This document shows positions 54,661-63,707 of a stretch of DNA of 64,000 nt, one piece after another. The stretch covers positions 62,001-126,000 of the forward strand of contig NZ_JAIVKX010000001.1 of NCBI RefSeq assembly GCF_020524285.1. The letters run 5' to 3'. A model generated the notes under the pieces. It was not told the DNA's origin. It saw only the letters and a list, made by a program, of their open reading frames with translations, and made no database searches. The translations under genes were made by a program, and so were the position numbers. Within the stretch, counting starts at the first letter, position 1; each line of letters starts with the position of its first letter. This DNA comes from Alloyangia pacifica (GTDB lineage: Bacteria; Pseudomonadota; Alphaproteobacteria; Rhodobacterales; Rhodobacteraceae).

Positions 54661-55671
54661 TCAGCCGTCGTAATCGACCTCTTCGACCAGACGCAGCGCC
54701 GCGCCGCGCTGCTCGGCGAGGGTCATCAGGTTGGTGTCGTCGGCGGTGAAGCTGCCCCAGCCCTTGACCAGTGCGTCGGCCTCGGAGCCCGGCGCGATCG
54801 GATATTCGAAGTTGGCGTGGGCGTAGATCTCCTGCGCCTCGGGCGAGGTCAGGTATTCCATCATCTTCAGGGCGTTGTCGCGGTTCGGCGCGGATTTGGT
54901 CATCGCGACGCCCGAGATGTTCACATGGGTGCCGCCGTTTTCGAACTCGGGGAAGAGCACGTTGACCGAGTCGGCCCATTCGACCTGTTCGGGGTCGTTC
55001 AGCATCTGGCCCATGTAGTAGGTGTTGCCGAGGCTGATGTCGCATTCGCCAGCCCAGATCGCCTTGACCTGCGCGCGGTCGTTGCCCTGCGGACGGCGGG
55101 CGAGGTTGTCCTTCAGCCCCGTCAGCCATTCCTTGGCATACTCTTCGCCGTGGTGATGGATCATCGCCGCAACCAGCGCCACGTTGTAGTCATGGGTGCC
55201 CGAACGGGTGCAGATGCGCCCCTTCCACTTGGGGTCGGCGAGGTCCTCGTAGGTGGTGATCTCCGACGGGTCCACCCGGTCCTTCGAGGCATAGACGATG
55301 CGCGCGCGCGTCGTCAGGCCGAACCATTGCCCGTCGGGGTCGCGGTATTGCGCCGGGACGTTCTCTTCGAGGATGTCGCTCTCGACCGGCTGGGTCACGC
55401 CCGCCTGCACGGCGGCGGCGAGGCGCGAGATGTCGACGGTGAAGATCAGGTCCGCGGGCGAACGGTCGCCCTCGGCCACAAGGCGCTCTTCGAGGCCCTT
55501 GTCGATATAGGCGACGTTCACGTCGATGCCGGTGGCTTCGGTGAAGGCGTCGGTCAGCGGCTGCAGCAGCTCGGGCTGACGGTAGGAGTAGAGGTTCACC
55601 TCTTCGGCCAGCGCGGGGGTCGCCGCGAGCGTGGGGGCAATCAGGGCGAGGGCGGTTCCGAGACGCAGCAT
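54661..55671 (-). CDS. Fe(III) ABC transporter substrate-binding protein (FutA/FbpA type)
   Basis: 336 residues. The signal peptide MLRLGTALALIAPTLAATPALA is followed by the FutA-like pattern VNLYSYRQPELLQPL, YIDKGLEERLVAEGDRSPAD, YEDLADPKWKGRICTRSGTH, NDRAQVKAIWAGECDISLGN and the iron-ligand pair TYYMG. It should bind ferric iron in the periplasm. ATG at 55671 follows GGAGGA; an in-frame upstream extension is not used. No permease or ATPase partner is in the window. Upstream on the same strand is mazG, 92 bp away. Confidence 0.9.
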   Translation of the reverse strand: MLRLGTALALIAPTLAATPALAEEVNLYSYRQPELLQPLTDAFTEATGIDVNVAYIDKGLEERLVAEGDRSPADLIFTVDISRLAAAVQAGVTQPVESDILEENVPAQYRDPDGQWFGLTTRARIVYASKDRVDPSEITTYEDLADPKWKGRICTRSGTHDYNVALVAAMIHHHGEEYAKEWLTGLKDNLARRPQGNDRAQVKAIWAGECDISLGNTYYMGQMLNDPEQVEWADSVNVLFPEFENGGTHVNISGVAMTKSAPNRDNALKMMEYLTSPEAQEIYAHANFEYPIAPGSEADALVKGWGSFTADDTNLMTLAEQRGAALRLVEEVDYDG

Positions 55672-55763
55672 CAAAGTCCTCCGGTTGTGCAAGTCGGGAT
55701 TGGCTAGTCGCAGGGGGCCAATTACCCGAGAGAAATTATCAGATCAATGCCCTATGGGAAAGA

Positions 55764-56636
55764 TCAGGAATTGCGCTCCGGCTGCGTCTGGGTGGCATGG
55801 GCGCGGGCACGCGCGGCCTTTTCCGCCTTCTCGGCGGCCTTGGCCTCGTCCCAGAGCGCGTCCATCTCGGCAAGATCGCTGTCCTCGGGGCGTTTGCCCT
55901 GGGCCTCGAGCGCCGCCTCGATCGACTTGAACCGGCGGGTGAACTTGGCGTTGGCGCGGCGCAGCGCCTGCTCGGGGTCGATCTTCATGTGCCGCGCGAG
56001 GTTGGCCATGACGAAGAGCAGATCGCCGAATTCCTCTTCGGCGTGGTCGGGATCGGTGGCCTCGCGCAGCTCCTGCGTCTCCTCGATCAGCTTGTCGATG
56101 ACCTCATCCGTGGAGGGCCAGTCGAAACCGACGCGCGCCGCGCGGTTCTGCAGCTTCACCGCGCGCAACAGCGCCGGCAGCCCCATGGCGACGCCATCCA
56201 GAACGCCCTTCTCCGCCTTGGCGGCGCGTTCGGCGGCCTTGATCTTCTCCCAGTCGGCAACCTGCTGTTCGGGGGATTTCTCGTTGCTCTCGTCGCCGAA
56301 GACATGCGGATGGCGGGCGACCATCTTGTCGGACATGGTGTCGGCCACCTCGTCGAAGCTGAACAGCCCGCGCTCTTCGGCCATCTGCGCGTGAAACACC
56401 GACTGGAACAGCAGATCGCCCAGTTCGCCCTTCAGCTCGCCCCAGGCCTCGCGCTCGATGGCGTCGGCGACCTCGTAGGCTTCCTCGATGGTGTAGGGGG
56501 CGATGGTCGCGAAGTCCTGCTCGAGGTCCCAAGGACAGCCGGTCTGGGGGTCGCGCAGGCGGCGCATGATCTCCAGCAGGCGGGGCATGCCGCCACGTGA
56601 AGCGTGGATCAGATCGCCGTTCGGATCGCTGGTCAT
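55764..56636 (-). CDS. mazG: Nucleoside triphosphate pyrophosphohydrolase MazG
   Basis: 290 residues. Two MazG repeats are visible: LRDPQTGCPWDLEQDFATI, YTIEEAYEVADAIE and GELKGELGDLLFQSVFHAQM in the N-terminal half, then LIEETQELREA and AEEEFGDLLFVMANLARH in the C-terminal half, with EExxE...D metal-binding patterns. It hydrolyses non-canonical nucleoside triphosphates to monophosphates. ATG at 56636 has GGAG six bases upstream; an ATG two codons earlier overlaps that site. It is divergent from the M20 genes. Confidence 0.93.
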   Translation of the reverse strand: MTSDPNGDLIHASRGGMPRLLEIMRRLRDPQTGCPWDLEQDFATIAPYTIEEAYEVADAIEREAWGELKGELGDLLFQSVFHAQMAEERGLFSFDEVADTMSDKMVARHPHVFGDESNEKSPEQQVADWEKIKAAERAAKAEKGVLDGVAMGLPALLRAVKLQNRAARVGFDWPSTDEVIDKLIEETQELREATDPDHAEEEFGDLLFVMANLARHMKIDPEQALRRANAKFTRRFKSIEAALEAQGKRPEDSDLAEMDALWDEAKAAEKAEKAARARAHATQTQPERNS

Positions 56637-56699
56637 GGACATCTCCGCTATATCGGTATTTGACCTTTTCCTGCTTCAAAGACCTTCAGGAGTCCACCC

Positions 56700-57860
56700 A
56701 TGCCCATCGTGAACCGGATCGCGGATTACGCCGACGAGATGCGCGGCTGGCGCCGTCATCTGCACCAGAACCCCGAGCTGAGCCTCGATTGCCACGAGAC
56801 GGCGGCCTTCGTCGTGGCGCGGCTGCGCGAGTTCGGGATCACGGAGATTCACGAGGGCATCGCCCAATCCGGCGTCGTCGCGATCATCGAGGGGCAGGGC
56901 GAGGGCCCGGTGACAGGGCTGCGCGCCGACATGGACGCGCTGCCGATGGAGGAGGAGACCGGCGCGGAGCACGCCAGCCTCGTGCCCGGCAAGATGCACG
57001 CCTGCGGCCACGACGGCCACACCACCATGCTGCTCGGCGCGGCGAAATACCTGTCGGAGACGCGCAACTTCGCGGGCAAGGTGGCGCTGATCTTCCAACC
57101 CGCCGAAGAGACCATCGGCGGCGGGCGGATCATGGTCGAGGAGGGCATCATGGACCGCTTCGGGATTTCCGAGGTCTACGCCATCCACACCGACCCCTCG
57201 CTGCCACTGGGCACCATGGCGACCACCAAGGGGCCGATCATGGCGGCGGTGGATGACTTCGAACTGGTGCTGACCGGCAAGGGTGGCCACGCGGCGCATC
57301 CCGACCTCTGCATCGACCCGGTGCCCTGCGCGCTGGCGATCGGGCAGGCACTCCTGTCGGTTCCGTCGCGGAATGCCGACCCGCTGAAATCGCTGGTGGT
57401 CTCGCTGACCACGGTGCAGGGCGGCTCGGCCACCAACGTGATCCCCGAGACCGTGCGCATGGCCGGCACGATCCGCAGCTTCGACCCCGAGATCCGTGCC
57501 ATGGCCGAGCGCCGCCTGCGCGAGATCGTGGATGGTCAGGCCATGGCCTACGGCGTCGCCGCGGCGCTGGATTTCCAGCCGAACTACCCGCCGACCGTCA
57601 ACCACGCCGCGCAGACCGCGTTCGCGGTGAAGGTGGCGCAGGGCGTGGTGCCCGAGGTGCTGGACGAGGTCGCGCCCTCGATGGGGGCGGAGGATTTCTC
57701 CTACATGCTCGAGTCGCGGCCCGGGTCCTTCGTCTACCTGGGGCAGGGGATCGGCCCGTCGGTGCACCACCCGAAGTTCGACTTCAACGACGAGGCGGCA
57801 CCGCTTGGCGCCTCCTATTTCGTGAAGCTGATCGAAACGCGGCAACCCTTGCGGGCGTAA
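56700..57860 (+). CDS. M20-family amidohydrolase (hippurate-hydrolase-like), first of tandem pair
   Basis: 386 residues, cytosolic metallo-amidohydrolase. Landmarks are WRRHLHQNPELSLDCHETA, LRADMDALPMEEE, MHACGHDGHTTMLLGAAKYL, FQPAEETIGGGRIM and MGAEDFSYMLESRPGSF. The usual HN metal motif reads IHTDPS here, with the His kept but the following context altered. It resembles the next gene closely along the whole length. Likely substrates are N-acyl or N-carbamoyl amino acids; the exact one is unknown. Confidence 0.9.
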   Translation: MPIVNRIADYADEMRGWRRHLHQNPELSLDCHETAAFVVARLREFGITEIHEGIAQSGVVAIIEGQGEGPVTGLRADMDALPMEEETGAEHASLVPGKMHACGHDGHTTMLLGAAKYLSETRNFAGKVALIFQPAEETIGGGRIMVEEGIMDRFGISEVYAIHTDPSLPLGTMATTKGPIMAAVDDFELVLTGKGGHAAHPDLCIDPVPCALAIGQALLSVPSRNADPLKSLVVSLTTVQGGSATNVIPETVRMAGTIRSFDPEIRAMAERRLREIVDGQAMAYGVAAALDFQPNYPPTVNHAAQTAFAVKVAQGVVPEVLDEVAPSMGAEDFSYMLESRPGSFVYLGQGIGPSVHHPKFDFNDEAAPLGASYFVKLIETRQPLRA

Positions 57861-57894
57861 GGCTTTTCGGTCTTCATTGCGGGCAAGACACGCC

Positions 57895-57915
57895 CCCCGG
57901 CCATCCCGGCCGGGG
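57895..57915 (+). terminator. Hairpin between the tandem M20 genes
   Basis: CCCCGGCC (57895-57902) pairs with GGCCGGGG (57908-57915) around ATCCC; no T-run. It may be a processing or stability hairpin inside the operon. Confidence 0.45.
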
Positions 57916-57938
57916 AAAGACCCGAGAAAAGAGCCCGC

Positions 57939-59105
57939 ATGCCCGTGATCAATTCCATCGCCGCCGATGCCGAGACGCTGAAGGCCTGGCGCCGTCACCT
58001 GCACCAGAACCCCGAGCTGCTCTACGACTGCCACGAGACGGCGAAGTTCGTGGTGGGCAAGCTCAAGAGCTTCGGCATCACCGAGATCCACGAGGGCATC
58101 GCGCAATCGGGCGTGGTGGCGATCATCGAGGGGCGCGGCACGGGCCGCACCATCGCGCTGCGCGCCGACATGGACGCGCTTCCGATGGAGGATCTGTCGG
58201 GCGCCGACTACGCCTCGACCGTGCCGGGCATGGCGCATACCTGCGGCCATGACGGCCACACCACCATGCTGCTCGCCGCCGCCAAGTACCTTGCCGAGAC
58301 GCGCAATTTCGCGGGCCGCGTGGCGCTGATCTTCCAGCCCGCCGAAGAGGGCGGCGCCGGGGCCAAGGCGATGCTCGACGAGGGCATCATGGACCGGTTC
58401 GACGTCTCGGAGGTCTACGGCATGCACAATGCGCCGGGCGATGCGCAGGGGCATTTCCTGACCACCGCCGGGGCGCTGCAGGCCTCGGCCGACGAATTTC
58501 GCATCGACATCATCGGCAAGGGCGGCCACGGCGCCTCGCCGCAGGAGTGCATCGACCCGATCCCGGCGGGGGCGGCCATCGTGCAGGCGATGCAGACGAT
58601 TGTCAGCCGCAACGTCAATGCGCTCGATCGTCTGGTGGTCTCGGTCACCGAATTCCACGCCGGCACCACCTTCAACATCATTCCCGGCACCGCCTACCTC
58701 ACCGGCACCGTGCGCTGCTTCTCGACCGAGACGCGCGATCTGGCCGAGCGCCGCATCCGCGAGATCGTCGAGGCGCAGGCGCAGGTCTACGGCTGCACCG
58801 CCGAGCTGACCTATCACCGCGGCTACCCGGTGACGGTGAACCACCCCGAGCAGGCGGCCTTCGCCGCGCAGGTGGCGCGCGAGGTGGTGGGCGCGGACAA
58901 GGTGGTGGATGATTGCGATCCGATCATGCCCGCCGAGGATTTCTCCTATATGCTCGAGGCGCGGCCCGGCGCCTACCTCTTCCTCGGGCAGGGCGACACC
59001 TTCGGTTGCCACCACCCCAAGTACGACTTCAACGACGAGATCGCGCCGATCGGCGCCAGCTTCTTCGCGCGGCTGATCGAGACCGCGCTGCCGCTGCAGG
59101 AGTGA
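57939..59105 (+). CDS. M20-family amidohydrolase (hippurate-hydrolase-like), second of tandem pair
   Basis: 388 residues, highly similar to the preceding protein (for example the shared EIHEGIAQSGVVAIIEG). It retains the standard M20 motifs LRADMDALPMED, HTCGHDGHTTMLLAAAKYL, FQPAEEGGAGAKAM, VYGMHNAPGD and MPAEDFSYMLEARPGAYLF. It is followed after 4 bp by an agmatinase-family gene, so the three probably act in one amidine/acyl-amine degradation pathway. Substrate not determined. Confidence 0.91.
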   Translation: MPVINSIAADAETLKAWRRHLHQNPELLYDCHETAKFVVGKLKSFGITEIHEGIAQSGVVAIIEGRGTGRTIALRADMDALPMEDLSGADYASTVPGMAHTCGHDGHTTMLLAAAKYLAETRNFAGRVALIFQPAEEGGAGAKAMLDEGIMDRFDVSEVYGMHNAPGDAQGHFLTTAGALQASADEFRIDIIGKGGHGASPQECIDPIPAGAAIVQAMQTIVSRNVNALDRLVVSVTEFHAGTTFNIIPGTAYLTGTVRCFSTETRDLAERRIREIVEAQAQVYGCTAELTYHRGYPVTVNHPEQAAFAAQVAREVVGADKVVDDCDPIMPAEDFSYMLEARPGAYLFLGQGDTFGCHHPKYDFNDEIAPIGASFFARLIETALPLQE

Positions 59106-59109
59106 CCCC

Positions 59110-60069
59110 ATGGCCCTCGAGGACGCGAAATCCCAGATCGACCACGCCTTCACCCGCGCCGCGCTGAAGGGGCCGAGTTTCGAGAATGTCTTCGGGGGCG
59201 CGACCTCCTTCCTGCGGCGGCGCTACACCAAGGATCTCTCGGGCGCCGATATCGCGGTGACCGGCGTGCCCTTCGACCAGGCGGTGACCAACCGCACCGG
59301 CACGCGCTTCGGCCCGCGGGCGATCCGCGAGGCCTCGTTGCTGCAGCCCTGCGATGCGCCCTATGGCTGGGGCTTTGACGTGCTGTCGGAATTCGCCATC
59401 GCCGACTACGGCGACCTGGCTTTCGACTACGCCAATGTCCCGGCCTTCCCCGACACGCTCGAGACGCATATCGCGGGCATCCTCGCGACGGACACGGCAA
59501 CGGTAACCCTGGGCGGCGACCATTCGATCACCCTGCCGATCCTGAAGGCCCATGCCGCAAAGTATGGCCCCATGTCGGTGATCCAGTTCGATGCCCATAC
59601 CGACACCTGGGCGGACGACGATTTCAGCCGGATCGACCACGGCACCTTCATGTACAAGGCGGTGAAGCTGGGGCTGGTGGACCCGGCGCGCTCGGTGCAG
59701 ATCGGCATCCGGACCGACAATCCTGACACGCTGGGCTTCAACATCATCGATGCGCGCGAGCTGCATCGCATCGGTCCGGAGGCGGTCGCGGCCAAGGCGC
59801 GCGAGATCGTGCGCGGCCACCCGGTCTACCTGAGTTTCGACATCGACGCGCTCGATCCGGCCTTCGCGCCGGGAACCGGCACGCCGGTCTGGGGCGGGCT
59901 GTCGAGCCATCAGGCGGCGGTCTGCCTGCGCGAGCTGGCGGGGATCAATCTTGTCGGAGGCGACGTGGTCGAGGTCTCGCCGCCCTTCGACACCACCGGC
60001 GCCACGGCCATCGCCGGGGCGCATGTGGCGACCGAGCTGCTCTGCCTCTGGGGCTGGACCCGGCGCTGA
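59110..60069 (+). CDS. speB: Agmatinase-family ureohydrolase
   Basis: 319 residues. The manganese ligands of the arginase/agmatinase family are all visible: GGDHSITLPIL, QFDAHTDTW and SFDIDALDPAFAPGTGTPVW. The family hydrolyses a guanidino group to urea and an amine (agmatine to putrescine); guanidinobutyrate or other guanidino acids are alternatives, and the M20 neighbours fit a catabolic role. ATG at 59110, 4 bp after the M20 stop. The symbol is by family only. Confidence 0.87.
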   Translation: MALEDAKSQIDHAFTRAALKGPSFENVFGGATSFLRRRYTKDLSGADIAVTGVPFDQAVTNRTGTRFGPRAIREASLLQPCDAPYGWGFDVLSEFAIADYGDLAFDYANVPAFPDTLETHIAGILATDTATVTLGGDHSITLPILKAHAAKYGPMSVIQFDAHTDTWADDDFSRIDHGTFMYKAVKLGLVDPARSVQIGIRTDNPDTLGFNIIDARELHRIGPEAVAAKAREIVRGHPVYLSFDIDALDPAFAPGTGTPVWGGLSSHQAAVCLRELAGINLVGGDVVEVSPPFDTTGATAIAGAHVATELLCLWGWTRR

Positions 60070-60188
60070 CGCGATGGGCACAATCCCGCGAGTGGCGCGT
60101 GAGGCGCTTTGATCGGGCAGCGGATTTGTGAAATCAGGAGTCATCCGCGGCCTCCGTCGCCGCGGGTGCAAAGAGACGAAAGGAACGC

Positions 60189-60605
60189 GTGGTGCGGATG
60201 ATATTCTGGGGTTTGCTGCTGCTGGTGGTCGCTGGGCTGGCCTGGATTCGGCTCGCGCCGTCGGACCCCGCGGTCTGGAACGTCGACCCGCAGGTGAGCG
60301 CCGACCAGGATCTTGCCAGCGGCGTGCGCCGGCGTATCCCGGGCGGGGAAGAGACTTTCGAGACGCTGCATCGGATCATCCTCGAGAGCCCGCGCACCGA
60401 GGTGCTTGCCGGCAATCCGGGCGAGGGCCGCGTGACTTATGTCTCGCGCTCGAAGTGGATGGGCTTTCCCGACTACACCACCGTGCAGCAGGACGACGGC
60501 CAGCTCGGGCTCTATGCCCGCCAACGCTTCGGGCAGTCGGACATGGGGGTGAACAAGGCCCGCGTCGATGGCTGGCTGTCGGAGCTGGAAGCCCGGCAGA
60601 ACTGA
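60189..60605 (+). CDS. DUF1499 family protein
   Basis: 138 residues. One N-terminal membrane helix (IFWGLLLLVVAGLAWIRLA) precedes a compact domain with VTYVSRSKWMGFPDYTTVQ and LYARQRFGQSDMGVNKARV, the pattern of DUF1499 proteins, whose function is unknown. GTG at 60189 (or 60192) follows AAAGGAA. It is probably anchored in the inner membrane with the domain outside. prfA follows after a perfect palindrome. Confidence 0.8.
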   Translation: MVRMIFWGLLLLVVAGLAWIRLAPSDPAVWNVDPQVSADQDLASGVRRRIPGGEETFETLHRIILESPRTEVLAGNPGEGRVTYVSRSKWMGFPDYTTVQQDDGQLGLYARQRFGQSDMGVNKARVDGWLSELEARQN

Positions 60606-60632
60606 GTCGCAGGCGGCGTCGGCGTCGCCGGT

Positions 60633-60652
60633 AAATCCCTTCGAAGGGATTT
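60633..60652. terminator. 20-bp perfect palindrome between DUF1499 gene and prfA
   Basis: AAATCCC (60633-60639) and GGGATTT (60646-60652) flank TTCGAA; the whole 20 bases are self-complementary, followed by TGTTCC. It can form a short hairpin ending the DUF1499 transcript, or be a protein-binding site in the prfA leader. Confidence 0.5.
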
Positions 60653-60707
60653 GTTCCCGTTGCGCGCGGACTTGACCGCCGCGCGGCAATCGGGAAAGGA
60701 GGTCGGC

Positions 60708-61754
60708 ATGATCCCCGCAGACCGCCTTCACCAGATCCGTGACCGTTTCGAATATGTCCAGGCCTGCATGGCCGAGGGCCGCGGCGATATCGCCGCGCTC
60801 GGACGGGAATATGCCGAGCTCAAGCCCGTGGTCGACCAGATCACCGAATGGGAAACCCTGCAGGCCGATCTCGCCGAGGCCGAGGAAATGCTCGCCGACC
60901 CCGAGATGAAGGCGCTGGCCGAGGAGGAGCTGCCGCAGCTCCGTGCCCGCCTGCCCGAGGCCGAGCACGCGCTGCAACTGGCGTTGCTGCCGCGCGACGC
61001 CGCCGACGCCCGCCCGGCGATCCTCGAGATCCGCCCCGGCACCGGCGGCGACGAGGCGGCGCTCTTCGCCGGCGATCTCGCCCGCATGTACCAGCGCTAC
61101 GCCGAGACCCGCGGCTGGCGCTGGGAGGTGATCGAGGAGCAGATGTCCGAGCTTGGCGGCATCAAGGAACTGGTGGTGCGGATCGAGGGCGAGAACGTCT
61201 TTGCCCGGCTGAAGTTCGAAAGCGGCGTGCACCGGGTCCAGCGCGTGCCGGAAACCGAGAGCGGCGGGCGCATCCATACTTCGGCGGCGACGGTGGCGGT
61301 GCTGCCCGAGGCCGAGGCGGTGGACATCGAGATCAACGCAAGCGACCTCCGCATCGACACCATGCGCAGCTCGGGGGCGGGTGGGCAGCACGTCAACACC
61401 ACGGATTCCGCCGTACGCATCACCCACATCCCGACCGGGCTCGTCGTGACCTCCTCCGAGAAGTCCCAGCACCGCAACCGCGAGATCGCGATGAACGTGC
61501 TGCGCGCCCGGCTCTACGACATGGAGCGGCAGAAGGCCGCCGACAGCCGTGCCTCGGACCGCAAGGCGCAGGTCGGCTCGGGCGATCGGTCGGAGCGTAT
61601 CCGCACCTACAACTTCCCGCAGGGCCGGATGACCGATCACCGCATCGGGCTGACGCTCTACCGGCTCGAGGCCATCCTCGGCGGCGATCTCGACGAGATC
61701 ATCGACGCGCTGACCGCCGACGCGCAGGCCGCGATGCTGGCGGAACTGGCATGA
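60708..61754 (+). CDS. prfA: Peptide chain release factor 1
   Basis: 348 residues; recognises UAA and UAG stop codons. The N-terminal helical domain, [22 protein letters not shown]-type core start ([18 protein letters not shown]), [20 protein letters not shown], the catalytic [16 protein letters not shown] with methylated Gln in GGQ, and [20 protein letters not shown] are all present. AAAGGAGG precedes ATG 60708. It overlaps prmC, which methylates this GGQ, by ATGA. Confidence 0.96.
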   Translation: MIPADRLHQIRDRFEYVQACMAEGRGDIAALGREYAELKPVVDQITEWETLQADLAEAEEMLADPEMKALAEEELPQLRARLPEAEHALQLALLPRDAADARPAILEIRPGTGGDEAALFAGDLARMYQRYAETRGWRWEVIEEQMSELGGIKELVVRIEGENVFARLKFESGVHRVQRVPETESGGRIHTSAATVAVLPEAEAVDIEINASDLRIDTMRSSGAGGQHVNTTDSAVRITHIPTGLVVTSSEKSQHRNREIAMNVLRARLYDMERQKAADSRASDRKAQVGSGDRSERIRTYNFPQGRMTDHRIGLTLYRLEAILGGDLDEIIDALTADAQAAMLAELA

Positions 61755-62605
61755 CCGCGATGACCGGCTCCGCCCTGCTTGCCCGCGCCACGGCGCGTCT
61801 CGTCGAGGCCGGGGTGGCCGATCCCGGGCGCGACGCGCGGCGGCTGCTGGCGCATGTGCTGAAGGTGCCGCCCGGGCGGCTGACGCTGTTCCTGCCCGAG
61901 CCGGTCTCGCCCGAGCACGCGGTGATCTTCGATGCGCTGATCGACCGCCGCGCCGCGCGCGTGCCGGTCTCGCATCTGATCGGGCGGCGGCAATTCTACG
62001 GCCGCGAGTTTCTCGTGACCCCCGAGGTGCTCGACCCCCGCCCCGAAACGGAAATCCTGATCGAGGCGGCGCTCTCGGGCCCGTTCACCCGGGTGCTCGA
62101 CCTCGGCACCGGCTCGGGTTGCATCCTGCTGACCCTGCTGGCCGAGCGCGAGGGAGCGACGGGCATCGGCACCGACCTCAGCGACACGGCGCTCGAGGTG
62201 GCCTTCTGGAACCGCAACGCGCTGCAACTCGAGCCGCGCGCCGCGCTGGCGCAGGGCAACTGGTGGGGCGCGCTGGCGCAGGCGCCCGAGCGCTTCGACC
62301 TGATCGTGTCGAACCCGCCCTATATCGCGCTGTCGGAGATGGCCGGCCTTTCGCCGGAGGTGCGCGAGCACGAGCCGCGTATGGCGCTGACCGACGAGGG
62401 CGACGGGCTCGCCGCCTATCGGGCCATTGCCTCCGAGGCCGCGCGGCACCTGCTTCCGGGCGGGCGGCTGCTGGTCGAGATCGGCCCGGCGCAGGGCGCT
62501 GATGTCGCGGCGCTCTTCGCCGCGGCGGGGCTGCGTGACGTTGCGGCAATCACCGATCTCGACGGGCGCGACAGGGTGGTCAGCGGGCGACTTGAAGCGC
62601 TTTGA
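61751..62605 (+). CDS. prmC: Release factor glutamine methyltransferase PrmC (HemK)
   Basis: 284 residues. An N-terminal helical release-factor-binding domain is followed by the SAM-binding fold: [31 protein letters not shown], the catalytic NPPY in [13 protein letters not shown], and [19 protein letters not shown]. It methylates the Gln of the GGQ motif in release factors. Start overlaps prfA. After the gene, 62632-62662 holds a weak hairpin (AAATCG...CGATTT) with TTTTCTCTT that may terminate the pair. Confidence 0.95.
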   Translation: MTAMTGSALLARATARLVEAGVADPGRDARRLLAHVLKVPPGRLTLFLPEPVSPEHAVIFDALIDRRAARVPVSHLIGRRQFYGREFLVTPEVLDPRPETEILIEAALSGPFTRVLDLGTGSGCILLTLLAEREGATGIGTDLSDTALEVAFWNRNALQLEPRAALAQGNWWGALAQAPERFDLIVSNPPYIALSEMAGLSPEVREHEPRMALTDEGDGLAAYRAIASEAARHLLPGGRLLVEIGPAQGADVAALFAAAGLRDVAAITDLDGRDRVVSGRLEAL

Positions 62606-62831
62606 CCTCCGCGTTTGCCGCGCTTTCGGGGAAATCGTCGGAAATCGGGCGATTTTCTCTTGTCACGCGGGGCCACAAATGATTAGCAGGAGGGGTCGGA
62701 GCGGTGGATGCCTCACAGCGGTCCCGCTCGACGTTAACCCGACATTGGAGTGATCACGGTCAAGACCGCGCCGACAAGGTGCAGCGCCGAGATCACAGGG
62801 ACAGTCAGACACAAGGCTGATAGCAGACAAG

Positions 62832-63602
62832 ATGCGATCCTCGAAATCCCGCTCGCGGTCGAAGAACAACCGCAACCGCAACACTCTTGGGAACGTCGTC
62901 AACCGCGTGTTCGACAGTTCGGGCCCGGAGGGCAAGGTGCGCGGCACGCCGCAGCAGATCATCGACAAATACAACCAGCTTGCCCGCGATGCAGCTCTTG
63001 GCAACGACCGCGTCGCCGCCGAGAACTTCCAGCAGCACGCCGAACACTACATGCGCCTGCTCTCGGAAGCGCAGAAAGAGGCCGACCAGCGCCGCGAGCA
63101 GCAGGAGCGCGAGAACCGCGAGCGCCAGGCGCAGCGCGACCGCGACCGCTCGGACCGTGACCAGAACCGCGATCAGAACCGCAGCGACGGTGGCCAGCAG
63201 GGCGGCGGACAGCACGGCGGTAGTCAGCAGGGTGTCGGTCAGCAGGGTAGCAGCCAGCAGCCCGAGGCCAGCTACGAGCCGCAACCGCAGCCCAAGCAGC
63301 CCGAGCCGGAGCAGTCGGGCGTGCCGGGCCTCGGCGATCAGCCGGATGTTCTGGGGGGTGGCAGCGACGACGAGAGCGACAGCGGTCTCGTCGAGACGCC
63401 GGAAAGCCGCGCCGAGAGCAAGCCCAAGGCCGCGCCGAAGCCGCGCGCGCGCCGCAGCAAGAAGACCGAAGGCGGCGAGGCCTCGACCGAGGGCAGCGCC
63501 GAGGCGCAGCCCGCCGAGAAGCCCAAGCGCCCGCGCAAGCCGCGCAAGAAGCCCGAGGATGCCGCCAGCGACGGCGGCGCCGCGCCGAACGCGGTCGAAT
63601 GA
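62832..63602 (+). CDS. DUF4167 family protein, putative RNA-associated
   Basis: 256 residues. A basic, Asn/Arg-rich start (SKSRSRSKNNRNRNTLGNVV) is followed by the conserved helical DUF4167 segment (GTPQQIIDKYNQLARDA, ENFQQHAEHYMRLLSEA, residues about 37-75). A low-complexity Gln/Gly/Glu/Arg-rich tail ends in Lys/Arg/Pro repeats (PKRPRKPRKKPED). DUF4167 is common in alphaproteobacteria; its function is unknown, and nucleic-acid binding is inferred from composition. The 226-bp gap upstream holds no other gene. Confidence 0.85.
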   Translation: MRSSKSRSRSKNNRNRNTLGNVVNRVFDSSGPEGKVRGTPQQIIDKYNQLARDAALGNDRVAAENFQQHAEHYMRLLSEAQKEADQRREQQERENRERQAQRDRDRSDRDQNRDQNRSDGGQQGGGQHGGSQQGVGQQGSSQQPEASYEPQPQPKQPEPEQSGVPGLGDQPDVLGGGSDDESDSGLVETPESRAESKPKAAPKPRARRSKKTEGGEASTEGSAEAQPAEKPKRPRKPRKKPEDAASDGGAAPNAVE

Positions 63603-63634
63603 CCCGGGGCGCATGGCCTCTGTGACAGTTCTCG

Positions 63635-63666
63635 AAAAGGCCCCGCCGCAAGGACGGGGCCTTTTT
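63635..63666 (+). terminator. Rho-independent terminator after the DUF4167 gene
   Basis: AAAAGGCCCCG (63635-63645) pairs with CGGGGCCTTTT (63655-63665) around a 9-base loop, running directly into TTTTT. Classic form. Confidence 0.85.
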
Positions 63667-63707
63667 CCTGCGCGCCTTGCGGCCGGATGCGGCGGAGGGC
63701 AGGGCCA

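Noticed and set aside
56676-59153. 825-codon open frame antisense to both M20 genes
   Set aside because: It looks like a two-repeat protein only because it mirrors two paralogous genes on the other strand.
63181-63300. Short-period repeat (CAGCAGGG/GGCGGC-like) suspected as a CRISPR or tandem array
   Set aside because: It is the Gln/Gly-rich low-complexity part of the DUF4167 coding sequence, with no regular repeat-spacer structure.
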